Assembly: GCF_004339745.1 (NCBI RefSeq)
Contig: NZ_SMGP01000004.1
Span: 1,099,078 to 1,163,077, forward strand
Length of the DNA stretch: 64,000 bases
Direction of reading: 5' to 3'
Source of the DNA: Paraburkholderia sp. BL9I2N2
Lineage (GTDB): Bacteria > Pseudomonadota > Gammaproteobacteria > Burkholderiales > Burkholderiaceae
In this document: positions 9,057-17,085 of the stretch, piece after piece
Numbering within the stretch: the first letter of the stretch is position 1
Layout of the letters: each line of letters starts with the position of its first letter
Notes under the pieces: model-generated
The model's database searches: none
The model's input: only the letters and a program-made list of their open reading frames with translations
What the model was told of the DNA's origin: nothing
Translations under genes and position numbers: made by a program

Positions 9057-9929
9057 TTATTGGGTCCCTGGCGGCTTCGTCTTTGGCGGCGGCTTCATTC
9101 CTGGGGCGTCGGTCTCGTCCGGGCGCGCGAACGCGATGCGCGCCGCACCGGTCGCTTTGGCCGAAGCAAAGGCATCCGCGGGGACGGTCACATCGAGCTG
9201 CCAGTTGGACAGTTCCAGCACGTGACGCAGCCTGGTCCGGTCGTTAAGGTAGACGGCATAGATGCGCCGCGGCAGTTTGTCCTGCGTGCCGATCCAGATC
9301 TGCACGAACACATCCCCGGTGATATACGCGACCATGTCTGTCGTCGTATCGCCGACCACGCGCGATTGACCAATATAGAAAGCGACCTTCAGTCCGTCGG
9401 CAATGTCCTTATAGGGATCCGCGACGACCACATCGGTAAACGGGAAATAAATCGCGGCGGAATCGTAGGCGAGCTGTAGCGCGGCGTCGATCGTCGGTGG
9501 CGCGTCGGCGACGGCAACCAGGTTTTCCGCCGGCTCGAACGCCATCATCGCCTTGCCGTCGTAATAGAACTCAGAGGGCGGCCCGTCGCCGAGGGTGATG
9601 ACCTTGAGCTTGTCCGGCCGCTGCAGTGTCACCTCCGATCTGGTCGAATAGACGAGGGGAGGACCGAGGCGGCTCGGACTCTCATAGGAGACGACGGCCG
9701 TGAATGCCATCGATCGGGCGGCGGCCAGGCGGGCGCACGCCGCTTTGAGCACCTCGATCGCGCGTGGTTCGAGTCCTGTCTGGAACGCCAGAGCGGCAGC
9801 CTTCGCGGGCCTGGCCGCTGCCTTAGCCGTGTGCTGCGTTTTCTGTGGCTGCTGGGTGTGGCCGTTCGCGATCATGCCCAGGCCAAGCGCGGCGACGGTC
9901 ACGCAGCACAGGAATTTCGCGTAGGTCAT
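9057..9929 (-). CDS. DUF2092 periplasmic protein
   Basis: A 290-residue protein with a signal peptide (MTYAKFLCCVTVAALGLGM), an Ala/Lys-rich linker, then a DUF2092 core: LKAACARLAAARSMAFTA, PDKLKV, FYYDGKAMMAFEP, and a later VAYITGDVFVQIWIG. The family is predicted to have a LolA/LppX-like open barrel that may carry lipophilic ligands in the periplasm; the ligand is unknown. Eleven bases separate it from the repeat protein downstream. The C-terminus is Pro/Lys-rich (PGMKPPPKTKPPGTQ). Confidence 0.85.
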   Translation of the reverse strand: MTYAKFLCCVTVAALGLGMIANGHTQQPQKTQHTAKAAARPAKAAALAFQTGLEPRAIEVLKAACARLAAARSMAFTAVVSYESPSRLGPPLVYSTRSEVTLQRPDKLKVITLGDGPPSEFYYDGKAMMAFEPAENLVAVADAPPTIDAALQLAYDSAAIYFPFTDVVVADPYKDIADGLKVAFYIGQSRVVGDTTTDMVAYITGDVFVQIWIGTQDKLPRRIYAVYLNDRTRLRHVLELSNWQLDVTVPADAFASAKATGAARIAFARPDETDAPGMKPPPKTKPPGTQ

Positions 9930-9975
9930 CGTGGCCTCGATGAGTAGTCCAGTTCAGCGGCATACCCGGCGATGA

Positions 9976-10272
9976 TCACGGGATCATGCCGCACTCGAAC
10001 ATCTTGCTGGCAATCGGCGCAGCCACCTTGTCGATGAACGCGGCGCGCATCTGCGGATCGCTGCGGAGCAGTTCTACGGCCTGTTGTTCCTTCTCCGGCT
10101 TGGGCCGGCCTTTTTGCTGGGCCTTTTCCTGCCACAACTGCTCGCATGACGATTGCTGATATTTTTGAACGAGTTTGCCGGCAACCATATCCAGAACCGG
10201 GTATTGCGCAGCTGCGGTACCCGCGAACAGCAGCGCCGGTGCGATCGCAAAGCATAAGAGACGCTTGTTCAT
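9976..10272 (-). CDS. Small exported protein, first gene of the DUF2092 run
   Basis: A 98-residue protein with a signal peptide (MNKRLLCFAIAPALLFAGTAAA, then QYPV). The mature part is helical and charged, with KLVQKYQQSSCEQLWQEKA and a final KMFECGMIP, giving two Cys. It is a common type of short Burkholderiaceae periplasmic protein with no known role. With the genes at 9057 and 8254 it forms a reverse-strand set, and copy 4 of the repeated element lies 172 bases upstream. Confidence 0.78.
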   Translation of the reverse strand: MNKRLLCFAIAPALLFAGTAAAQYPVLDMVAGKLVQKYQQSSCEQLWQEKAQQKGRPKPEKEQQAVELLRSDPQMRAAFIDKVAAPIASKMFECGMIP

Positions 10273-11524
10273 GACATCGCCCTCACATAGCCATCAAACG
10301 GTTATCAGCGAGGAAAAGTGTCGCGACCACCGCTTTCGTAACACTGACCTGGTTCCTGATTTCCGCAGGCCGAGCTCTGGAAAGGGCAATCAAACGCGCG
10401 TGCCCAAGAGACAGAATAGGGGACCCGTGCGGACACCGATATTGAACCTTGGTCTAACGTGTGTGCGCAATCCGCTGCCTTGTCACACGTGCCCGAACGT
10501 GACCGATCGGGTCGGTGCGTTCAGCGAAGCCGGCGTTGCCAGGGGAAACATCGGGATGTCACTCGCTTCGCAGCAATGCATGTCGACTTCGAATCGCGCG
10601 ATGCCCAATTCACGCAGGCACGACTGAATGGTTTTGAGGCGCTTGAACATGCGCGCCGCTGCGCTGCCACCGGCCCGTCATACTCGCTAGCCACTTACTT
10701 CGGTTGACGGGGGACGTCGAGGTAACAGGGTGGGCCTTCGTCATGACTGTCCCAAGGCGGGAATACCTTGTAGCAACCGTACGGCATCGGGCATGGGCGA
10801 GCAGACTGATTCGCAATCAGCCATAGAGTAATAGAGCAATGGCGCATGACCCGTTTCGTCCTGCTCGGCGTGCCTTTATCAAGCGGTTCTCCGTGCGGAT
10901 GCAATCGCCGCTAGCGGGACCTCGTCGCTGCACATAACATCAATGCTGAATCTAATTGTTTTCTTTTCCCGTTCCGACGTATGCAGGTTTACCAGTAACG
11001 TGCGGATGCCGGGGCAACACAGGTCCTTGCTGATTCGAATCTCACGTCATTCAGATTACAAGCGACGGCGCGCGTGAACAACTGCCCTTTGGTTCAATCC
11101 AGGTGTTGTTTCAGTGTTAGCGAATCGGTATTTTATTGCATCGTTTGAAGAATGCACAAACTCGACATTTACTAATGCTTGCATCAGGACTACGATTGAT
11201 TTACCGGCCAGTTCTATGTCGTGTGTAGTAGTTACCTGGCTAGTCATACGGCTGGCCATGCGTGCGTTGTCTCCTGCGCTGGCCGATTTCACCGAATCGT
11301 CGCAAGCGACCTGCTGTAGAAGTGACGGACCACAATCTGGCGAACACGCTGCCTGAAAAAACTCGTTGGCGAGCGAATCACGATCCTGACTTTCCGGCCT
11401 GCTGCACATTTACGTAGCGGCGAAATCAGCCTTCGGGTCAGGCGCGTTATCTCTCGTCGAAATCCAGAGCGAGCTTTTCCGTCAGCCCATCTCTCGGCGC
11501 AAGCTCTTGAGAGGAATCCCGGTC
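10273..11524. other. 1.25-kb region without a confident gene
   Basis: Holds copy 4 of the repeated element near its left end and becomes AT-rich at about 10.93-11.25 kb. Two short reverse-strand frames have protein-like composition but poor start signals. One is 10483-10650 (55 residues, starting MFKRLKTIQSCLRELG). The other is 10695-10847 (50 residues, with three Cys after a short hydrophobic start, PCPMPYGCYKVFPPWDSHDE). Neither is recognised. A weak element-like stretch (CCCTTTGGTTCAATCCAGG) is at 11087-11105. The right end contains the promoter of the kinase at 11525. Confidence 0.4.
10440..10460 (-). promoter_or_regulatory. Repeated palindromic element, copy 4
   Basis: On the reverse strand: CGTTAGACCAAGGTTCAATAT, core at 10445-10454. 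It matches the consensus in nearly every position and faces the DUF2092 set (172 bases to the first start). Confidence 0.55.
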
Positions 11525-13069
11525 ATGAGCATCGTCATGCCAGCGATCATTGTTCTGGAAACCGCCATCATTCTGTGGCTGTTGATGGTGTTTGCCAGTC
11601 GCCGGCGAATTGCGCTAACAAGTCGTAGTCTTAAACCGCCAAATCTTGCGGATTATGTCGAGCGCGCGATGGCGTGTCTGGCTGCGATGCGTCCGCAGGT
11701 TTTCACAATGTCCGCTGGTGCCGGTTCGCGCGACGTCATATCACGAACCGGTTCGTCGGCAGAGAGGCGCGTGGAGCAGCATCAAATGGCGGAAGAAGCG
11801 AATTCACCGGAAGCAGGTCAGCGTGCACGCGCGGGGCGTCCGATAACGGAGAGGGACCATGCCGCGGCTTCCGCACGACCGGTTCGGCGCCAGTCTCATG
11901 AAAGTGGCGGACGATCCGCAGGGTTGGACGATTCTCACGTGCTCGTGATGGAAAAAGGAAGCGGCGAAGCGTACTTTCGCGAGGCGCTCGCGCTTTTGCC
12001 TATTTCGATTCTGATGCTCGACGAGCGTGGCCGGATTTTGATGGTCAATCCGCAAACCGCCCGGCTGTTTGGATATGAATGCGACCAGTTGATAGGCAAG
12101 CCAGTTGGGCTGCTCGTGCCCGCTTTGCGTGCCGACACCGATGTTCCGCTCAGAGCCGACTTGTTCGCATTGCCGGAATCTCATGAAAGGACGCCATTGC
12201 GCGAGTTGTCTGCGCGGCGCAACAATGGCACGGAATTTCAGGTGGAGATCAGTCTGAATGCGTTTCGCTTCGACGACGGCAGCGTAACGCTCGCAATCAT
12301 CGTCGACAGAACCGAGCGATACGAGCTGGAGCGCAACCGGCGGGATCTCGCGCATCTGACGCGCGTGTCCACAGTGGGCCAGCTTACGGCATCTCTGGCC
12401 CATGAACTGAACCAGCCGCTGACGGCGATCCTGAGCAACGTGCAGGCCGCGCAGCGCTTTCTCACGGCGGACCCCATCGATCTGGATGAAGTGCGAGAGA
12501 TCCTGAACGACATCGTACAGGCTGACTATCGCGCGAGCGAGGTGATCCGGCGCATTCGCGCGGTCGTCAAGAAGGGCGATCTGGAAGTCGTATCACTCGA
12601 TCTCGCGGGCATCATTCGCGACGTGGTCCTGCTGGTACGCGGCGACGCGATCGTGCGTGGCACGCGCGTGACGCTCGACGTCGAGGACGATCTGCCGCCC
12701 GTGCGTGGCGACAAGGTGCAGTTGCAGCAGGTCATGCTCAATCTCCTGCTCAATGCGTTCGACGCGATGAACGATATGCCGCCCGTCGACCGCGTAGTGT
12801 CGGTGACGCTCATGCGCGAGAGCAGCAATACGATTTGCATCGCCATCAGGGATCGCGGCCATGGACTGACTGTCGACAAGCTGGACAAGATCTTTAAGCC
12901 ATTCTTTACGTCAAAACCCCAGGGTCTCGGGTTGGGATTGTCGATTAGCCGCACCATCATCGACATGCACCACGGACGACTCTGGGCTGAAAACAACATT
13001 GACCGAGGCGCGACATTCTTTGTCACATTGCCTGTTGGGAATGCGACGGAGCAGGATGAGTCGCGATAG
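11525..13069 (+). CDS. Membrane-anchored PAS sensor histidine kinase, FixL/NodV-type, module B
   Basis: A 514-residue paralogue of the kinase at 3833. It differs by one N-terminal membrane segment (IVMPAIIVLETAIILWLLMV) and a long charged linker. A PAS domain lies about 150-265 (LPISILMLDERGRILMVNPQ). The phosphoacceptor is His293 in SLAHELNQPLTA, the N box is near 409 (NLLLNAFDAM), and RDRGHGL and GLGLGLSISRTI complete the ATPase domain. The frame opens at TTG 11507, but ATG 11525 has AGGA 9 bases upstream. The signal is unknown; no heme ligand was recognised. It ends 5 bases before its regulator. Confidence 0.88.
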   Translation: MSIVMPAIIVLETAIILWLLMVFASRRRIALTSRSLKPPNLADYVERAMACLAAMRPQVFTMSAGAGSRDVISRTGSSAERRVEQHQMAEEANSPEAGQRARAGRPITERDHAAASARPVRRQSHESGGRSAGLDDSHVLVMEKGSGEAYFREALALLPISILMLDERGRILMVNPQTARLFGYECDQLIGKPVGLLVPALRADTDVPLRADLFALPESHERTPLRELSARRNNGTEFQVEISLNAFRFDDGSVTLAIIVDRTERYELERNRRDLAHLTRVSTVGQLTASLAHELNQPLTAILSNVQAAQRFLTADPIDLDEVREILNDIVQADYRASEVIRRIRAVVKKGDLEVVSLDLAGIIRDVVLLVRGDAIVRGTRVTLDVEDDLPPVRGDKVQLQQVMLNLLLNAFDAMNDMPPVDRVVSVTLMRESSNTICIAIRDRGHGLTVDKLDKIFKPFFTSKPQGLGLGLSISRTIIDMHHGRLWAENNIDRGATFFVTLPVGNATEQDESR

Positions 13070-13074
13070 AAACC

Positions 13075-13710
13075 ATGACAGATTCTGCTTCGCTTGTATT
13101 CGTCGTCGACGACGACGACTCCGTGTGCGGCGCGCTGGCGCGTCTGATTCGGTCAGCGGGCTATCGGGTGGAGACATTCGGTTCGGCACGCGCATTTCTC
13201 GACAGGATGCCGGTCGATGCCTGTCCCGCGTGCCTCGTGCTGGATATCGAGTTGCCGGATCTGAGCGGACTGGAACTGGCGCGCGAACTCAATGCGGCGC
13301 TGCCGATCATTTTCATCACGGGGCATGGTGACATCGCGATGGGTGTCGGCGCGATGAAAGCGGGGGCAACCGATTTTCTGCCCAAACCGGTGTCCGATAC
13401 TGACCTGCTGCGAGCGATTGATCAGGCGCTCGCGTGTGCGGTGCGAATGCGCGCGACCCGGCTTGAGTTCGACTCGCTTCGTGATCGCGTCGAGCGGTTG
13501 ACGCCGCGCGAGCGCGAAGTGATGTCGCTCGTCGTGATCGGCCTTCTGAACAAGCAGGTGGCAAGCGAACTCGGAACGGTCGAACAGACGATCAAGGTTC
13601 ATCGCAGGCGCGTGATGGCCAAGATGGAAGTCACATCGCTGGCCCAACTCATTCGCATCGCGGACAAGGTCGGCCTTTCAGGCGTCGCGCATTCACACGC
13701 GGATCGCTGA
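13075..13710 (+). CDS. FixJ/NarL-type response regulator, module B
   Basis: A 211-residue intact regulator. The receiver has VVDDDDS, Asp57 in LVLDIELPD, TGHGD and the conserved Lys in LPKPVS. The LuxR-type HTH (about 145-205) reads LTPREREVMSLV, LNKQVASELG, then TIKVHRRRVMAKM. It should bind DNA once phosphorylated by the kinase immediately upstream. It is the intact counterpart of the frameshifted gene at 5287. A copy of the repeated palindrome lies just downstream, before the receiver-only gene, consistent with local autoregulation (inference). Confidence 0.9.
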   Translation: MTDSASLVFVVDDDDSVCGALARLIRSAGYRVETFGSARAFLDRMPVDACPACLVLDIELPDLSGLELARELNAALPIIFITGHGDIAMGVGAMKAGATDFLPKPVSDTDLLRAIDQALACAVRMRATRLEFDSLRDRVERLTPREREVMSLVVIGLLNKQVASELGTVEQTIKVHRRRVMAKMEVTSLAQLIRIADKVGLSGVAHSHADR

Positions 13711-13772
13711 GCGGCTGCAAGCGGCCTGACCGGCGTGTCGTCCGGGGATGCCATGAGGCCTTTCGGCGTCCA

Positions 13773-13793
13773 CATTGCACCAAGGTCCACTAT
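13773..13793 (+). promoter_or_regulatory. Repeated palindromic element, copy 5
   Basis: CATTGCACCAAGGTCCACTAT, core at 13778-13787, 86 bases before the receiver-only gene at 13874. The position matches copy 2 in module A almost exactly, so the gene-element arrangement was duplicated or conserved with the module. Confidence 0.55.
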
Positions 13794-13873
13794 CGGCATT
13801 TGCGCCTGACTCATAGTCTATGGTTTGGGGGAGTGCACTGCCCCGTGCATTCCCGGACACCGGACTATGTGCA

Positions 13874-14260
13874 ATGGGAAAACTCAAATCATTCGTTGTC
13901 GTCGTCGATGACGATGAATCGGTGTGCCGAGCGATCAAGAGACTTCTGCGCTCAGTCGGCATCGCTGCCGAAACCTTCGCAAGCGGCGACGCCTTTCTCG
14001 ACGTGCTGTCATCCATGCCGTCATATCGTCCTGCCTGCGTCATTCTCGACGTGCAGATGCCGGGGCTCAATGGACTCGAGGTCCAGCAGCGTCTTTCAGG
14101 CAGTGGCACGCCTGTCATTTTCATCACCGCCCACGATAGCATCAGCGTGCGCGAACAAGCCTTCGCAGGCGGTGCGGTCGCCTACATTCTCAAGCCGTTC
14201 AACGATGATCTGTTCATCAGGACCGTACGCGCGGCCCTCGAAGGAGGACAGCCGCCGTAG
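13874..14260 (+). CDS. Receiver-only response regulator, module B
   Basis: A 128-residue CheY-like receiver without an output domain: VVDDDES, phosphoacceptor Asp59 in VILDVQMPG, TAHDS, and Lys in ILKPFN. It is close to the protein at 6075 in length and sequence. The frame is open from 13820; ATG 13874 is chosen because it gives the same length and N-terminus as the paralogue. Likely role: phosphate sink or modulator for one or both kinases (inference). Confidence 0.87.
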   Translation: MGKLKSFVVVVDDDESVCRAIKRLLRSVGIAAETFASGDAFLDVLSSMPSYRPACVILDVQMPGLNGLEVQQRLSGSGTPVIFITAHDSISVREQAFAGGAVAYILKPFNDDLFIRTVRAALEGGQPP

Positions 14261-14285
14261 TCTGAACACGTGCGGATTCGCCCCG

Positions 14286-14306
14286 TATTGGACCAAAGTT
14301 CAATTG
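14286..14306 (+). promoter_or_regulatory. Repeated palindromic element, copy 6
   Basis: TATTGGACCAAAGTTCAATTG, core at 14291-14300. One of the best-formed copies, with ATTG arms on both sides. It lies 113 bases before the SYLF lipoprotein start. Confidence 0.6.
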
Positions 14307-14412
14307 CCATCGGACAGATCTGCTACCAATACTACCGGTACCTGAAGGGCGCGGTGCACGCCGTTCTGGGACCCGGTCACGCAGTGACTCTTTTTGAATG
14401 GAGCGTCCTATC

Positions 14413-14988
14413 ATGTTCAAGCTTGTCCGCCTGATGGCAATGATTCCGGTTCTGCTCGCGGCGGTCGCCTGCTCGAGCATGAACTCATCCACGTCTGCGT
14501 CGGCGTCCGGGTCATCACGTCCTGAGCTGGATCAGAAAGCGCGTGATGCATATCGGTCACTGGTTGCAACAACGCCAAAGGCGGGGGAACTGGCGACCAA
14601 GGCCACTGCCGTCCTCGTGTTTCCGGACATCCTGAAGGCAGGGTTTCTTGTCGGAGCGCAGGGAGGCGACGGCGTGATGTTCGGCCCGGACGGCAAGGTG
14701 CTGGGCTATTACAACGCCACGGCACTGTCATACGGCCTGCAGGCTGGGGCACAGAGCTTCCATCAGGCAATGTTCCTGATGACACCGGCGGCGCTCAGTT
14801 ATCTGAACAGCAGCGACGGCTGGTCCGTCGGCATGGGACCGAGTGTCGTTGTCGTCGACGAAGGCAAGGCGAAGTCGATGACAACGACCACGTTGCAATC
14901 CGATGTCTACGCATTCATCTATGGCCAGGAAGGCCTGATGGCGGGCCTCGGCGTGCAAGGACAGAAGATCACCAGGATCAAGCCATGA
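14413..14988 (+). CDS. SYLF/YSC84-domain lipoprotein
   Basis: A 191-residue protein with a lipoprotein signal (MIPVLLAAVACSS, lipobox AVAC) and a Ser/Ala linker. A SYLF lipid-binding domain follows: KATAVLVFPDILKAGFLVG, GYYNATALSYGLQAGAQS, and a final GLMAGLGVQGQKITRI. The domain binds membrane lipids in characterised relatives; the bacterial role is unknown. The in-frame ATG at 14398 is rejected because GGAG (14400-14403) serves ATG 14413. A second SYLF lipoprotein is at 39332. Copy 6 of the repeated element precedes this gene. Confidence 0.88.
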   Translation: MFKLVRLMAMIPVLLAAVACSSMNSSTSASASGSSRPELDQKARDAYRSLVATTPKAGELATKATAVLVFPDILKAGFLVGAQGGDGVMFGPDGKVLGYYNATALSYGLQAGAQSFHQAMFLMTPAALSYLNSSDGWSVGMGPSVVVVDEGKAKSMTTTTLQSDVYAFIYGQEGLMAGLGVQGQKITRIKP

Positions 14989-15075
14989 GTCCGCGACTTT
15001 ACGGCGCTTTCTGACATCGGCGTCGGAGTGCCGTGAGTCGGTGCCGGAACTGGATTGTCCAGGAGGCGTTTCGCC

Positions 15076-15351
15076 ATGCAACCCCTGATGCGAGTTTCAC
15101 CCGGGCTTGTGATGTCGGCGCTGGGATGCTCACTGGCAGCCCGGCAACCCATCATTGACCCGGCTAAAGGCCAAAGCCCTCAGCGTCAACAGAGCGACAC
15201 CGCCGATTGCCGGTTAGGGGCGAAGCAGACCACGGGTGTCGATCCCGTTGTGCTCGCGCAGCAGGCTTCCGGGGCTCAGGTATCCCGGCAGTTGGCCACG
15301 TATCACCGCGCGACGGCTGCGTGCATGACTGGCCGTCGGTACACGGTGTAG
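15076..15351 (+). CDS. Small exported protein, shortened paralogue of the glycine-zipper protein at 36404
   Basis: A 91-residue protein with AGGAGG 9 bases before ATG 15076. It has a hydrophobic N-terminus with a possible lipobox (LGCS), then DPAKGQSPQRQQSDTADC, TTGVDP and a final TAACMTGRRYTV. These motifs occur in the same order in the 157-residue protein at 36404 (YPAKGQSQQKQQQDDGAC, NTGVDP, YAACMEGRGYTI), but the glycine-zipper middle (about 60 residues) is absent here. The function is unknown. Confidence 0.7.
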   Translation: MQPLMRVSPGLVMSALGCSLAARQPIIDPAKGQSPQRQQSDTADCRLGAKQTTGVDPVVLAQQASGAQVSRQLATYHRATAACMTGRRYTV

Positions 15352-15381
15352 TAAAGATCGCAAGCAGCATGAGAGGGACCC

Positions 15382-15789
15382 ATGAACAGAAAATGCGTAC
15401 GTCTTCCGCTGGCGGCTATAGCGGTGTTGAGTGGGCTCTGTTCGGCCACGTTGTGCGCTGCCGAATTCGACGGCAGCAAGCCGCTGCTATGCGCCACCAT
15501 CGATGCGCACGCCTGCGATCCAGGAGAAACCTGTTTGCGCGCCTTGCCGTCGGACTTGGGCGCACCGCAATTCATGCGCATCGACTTTGCGAAAAAGACC
15601 ATTACCGGTCCCCAACGCGTGGCACCGATCCGCTTCATGCAAACCGATGAGAGTCAGATTGTTCTCCAGGGAACTGAATTCAGCTTCGCATGGACGATCG
15701 TGCTCGACAGGGTGGACGGCACGATCGGCGTGACGCTCGTCAACCGTGAAGACGCCTTGGTGCTGTTCGGTGCTTGCACCGCCATGTAG
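15382..15789 (+). CDS. Exported protein of unknown function
   Basis: A 135-residue protein with a signal peptide (LPLAAIAVLSGLCSATLCAA, then EFDGS). The mature domain is mostly beta in character (FMRIDFAKKTITGP, IVLQGTEFSFAWTIVLD) with Cys residues that could pair (CATIDAHACDPGETC, GAC near the end). A GAGAGGGA purine stretch precedes ATG 15382. It sits between small exported proteins and the RND operon, and I do not recognise a family. Confidence 0.72.
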   Translation: MNRKCVRLPLAAIAVLSGLCSATLCAAEFDGSKPLLCATIDAHACDPGETCLRALPSDLGAPQFMRIDFAKKTITGPQRVAPIRFMQTDESQIVLQGTEFSFAWTIVLDRVDGTIGVTLVNREDALVLFGACTAM

Positions 15790-15806
15790 TCGCGACGGGT
15801 GATCTC

Positions 15807-17072
15807 ATGAAACAAGCAACGCCTGATTTCTTCCTGCACAGGCTGCCGTCGCGCGATTCGCGACGGCAGCGCGCGCGCGCGCCCGCGCGGTTGCTGATCT
15901 ACGCAACGTTGGCGCTGTGCGCTGCGTGCCACAAGCCGGCCCCGCCGCCGCAGGCCGGCGCGGCCGAAGTGACCGTGATGCAGGTCGAGCCGCACGATAC
16001 GCCGGTCGAGTTCGAGTTCACCGCGCAGACGCAGAGCTCACGCGAAGTGGAGATTCGCGCCCGCGTGGACGGCTTTCTCGATAAGCGGGTCTATACCGAG
16101 GGTCAACTGGTCCATGCCGGGCAGACGCTCTTCCTGATGGACCCGAAACCATTCGAGGCCGCGCTGCAGACGGCCAAGGGCCAACTCGCGCAGCAGGAGG
16201 CGCGGCTCTATGTGACGAAGGCCAATCTCGCGCGCGTGATCCCGCTCGCCGCGCAGAACGCCTTGAGCAAGAAGGATCTGGACGACGCAACCGGCAACGA
16301 GAAGAGCGCGGAAGCGGCCGTGATCGCCGCCAAGGGGCAGGTGCAGACGGCGGAACTCAACCTCAGCTATACAACCATCAAATCGCCGCTCAACGGTCTG
16401 TCGAGCTTCGCGAGACAGCAGGACGGCAGCTATGTGACGGCCGGACAGGCCGGCTTGCTGACGTATGTCTACCAGCTCGATCCGATGTGGGTGAACTTCA
16501 GCATCTCCGAGAACGAGTTGCTCAGATACCGCGACGAGATCACCAAGGGCGCCCTTCGGTTTCCGGCTGATAACGACTTCATCGTGACTGTCTTGCTGGC
16601 CGACGGCAGCCAGTTTCCCGATCAGGGCCATATTAACTTCACCAATCCTGCGTTCAGCACGGAAACGGGCACGTTCCTGGTTCGTGCGTCGTTTGCGAAT
16701 GCTCAAGGCACGCTGCGGCCCGGACAGTTCGTGCGTGCTCGCGTGGCCGGTGCGGTGCGCCCGAACGCGATTCTCGTGCCGCAGCGCGCGGTATTGCAAG
16801 GCTCGAAGAGTCACTTTGTATGGGTCGTCGACAACGACTCGAAAGCTCATCAGCGTGTCGTCGAAGTCGGCGAATGGCATGGCGACGACTGGTTCATCAC
16901 GCAGGGATTGAAGGCCGGCGAGCGGGTCGTCGTCGACGGCGCGCTCCGCGTTACCGCCGATACACCGCTGAAGATAGTGGCATCGCCCCCACCCGCCGCG
17001 GCAGCCGACGCGCCAGAGGAGGGAAGCACCGGTTCGAAGGCGCGCCCATCCAGTACGGTCGCGGCAAAATAA
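15807..17072 (+). CDS. RND efflux periplasmic adaptor (AcrA/MexE-like)
   Basis: A 421-residue lipoprotein adaptor (signal ending LALCAACHK, lipobox AAC). It shows the HlyD/AcrA layout: a barrel-sandwich half (REVEIRARVDGFLDKRVYTEG), a helical hairpin with Ala/Gln-rich repeats, the second lipoyl half (LNLSYTTIKSPLNG), a beta barrel (DPMWVNFSISENELL) and a membrane-proximal domain (ILVPQRAVLQG). It bridges the inner-membrane pump to the outer-membrane factor. An upstream in-frame ATG (15774) lies inside the previous gene, so 15807 is used. First gene of a six-gene operon. Confidence 0.92.
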   Translation: MKQATPDFFLHRLPSRDSRRQRARAPARLLIYATLALCAACHKPAPPPQAGAAEVTVMQVEPHDTPVEFEFTAQTQSSREVEIRARVDGFLDKRVYTEGQLVHAGQTLFLMDPKPFEAALQTAKGQLAQQEARLYVTKANLARVIPLAAQNALSKKDLDDATGNEKSAEAAVIAAKGQVQTAELNLSYTTIKSPLNGLSSFARQQDGSYVTAGQAGLLTYVYQLDPMWVNFSISENELLRYRDEITKGALRFPADNDFIVTVLLADGSQFPDQGHINFTNPAFSTETGTFLVRASFANAQGTLRPGQFVRARVAGAVRPNAILVPQRAVLQGSKSHFVWVVDNDSKAHQRVVEVGEWHGDDWFITQGLKAGERVVVDGALRVTADTPLKIVASPPPAAAADAPEEGSTGSKARPSSTVAAK

Positions 17073-17085
17073 ACGGGCGAGCGAT

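Noticed and set aside
11087..11110. A GGTTCAATCC stretch resembling a tRNA T-loop
   Set aside because: No acceptor stem, anticodon arm or CCA context around it; it looks instead like a weak copy of the repeated element.
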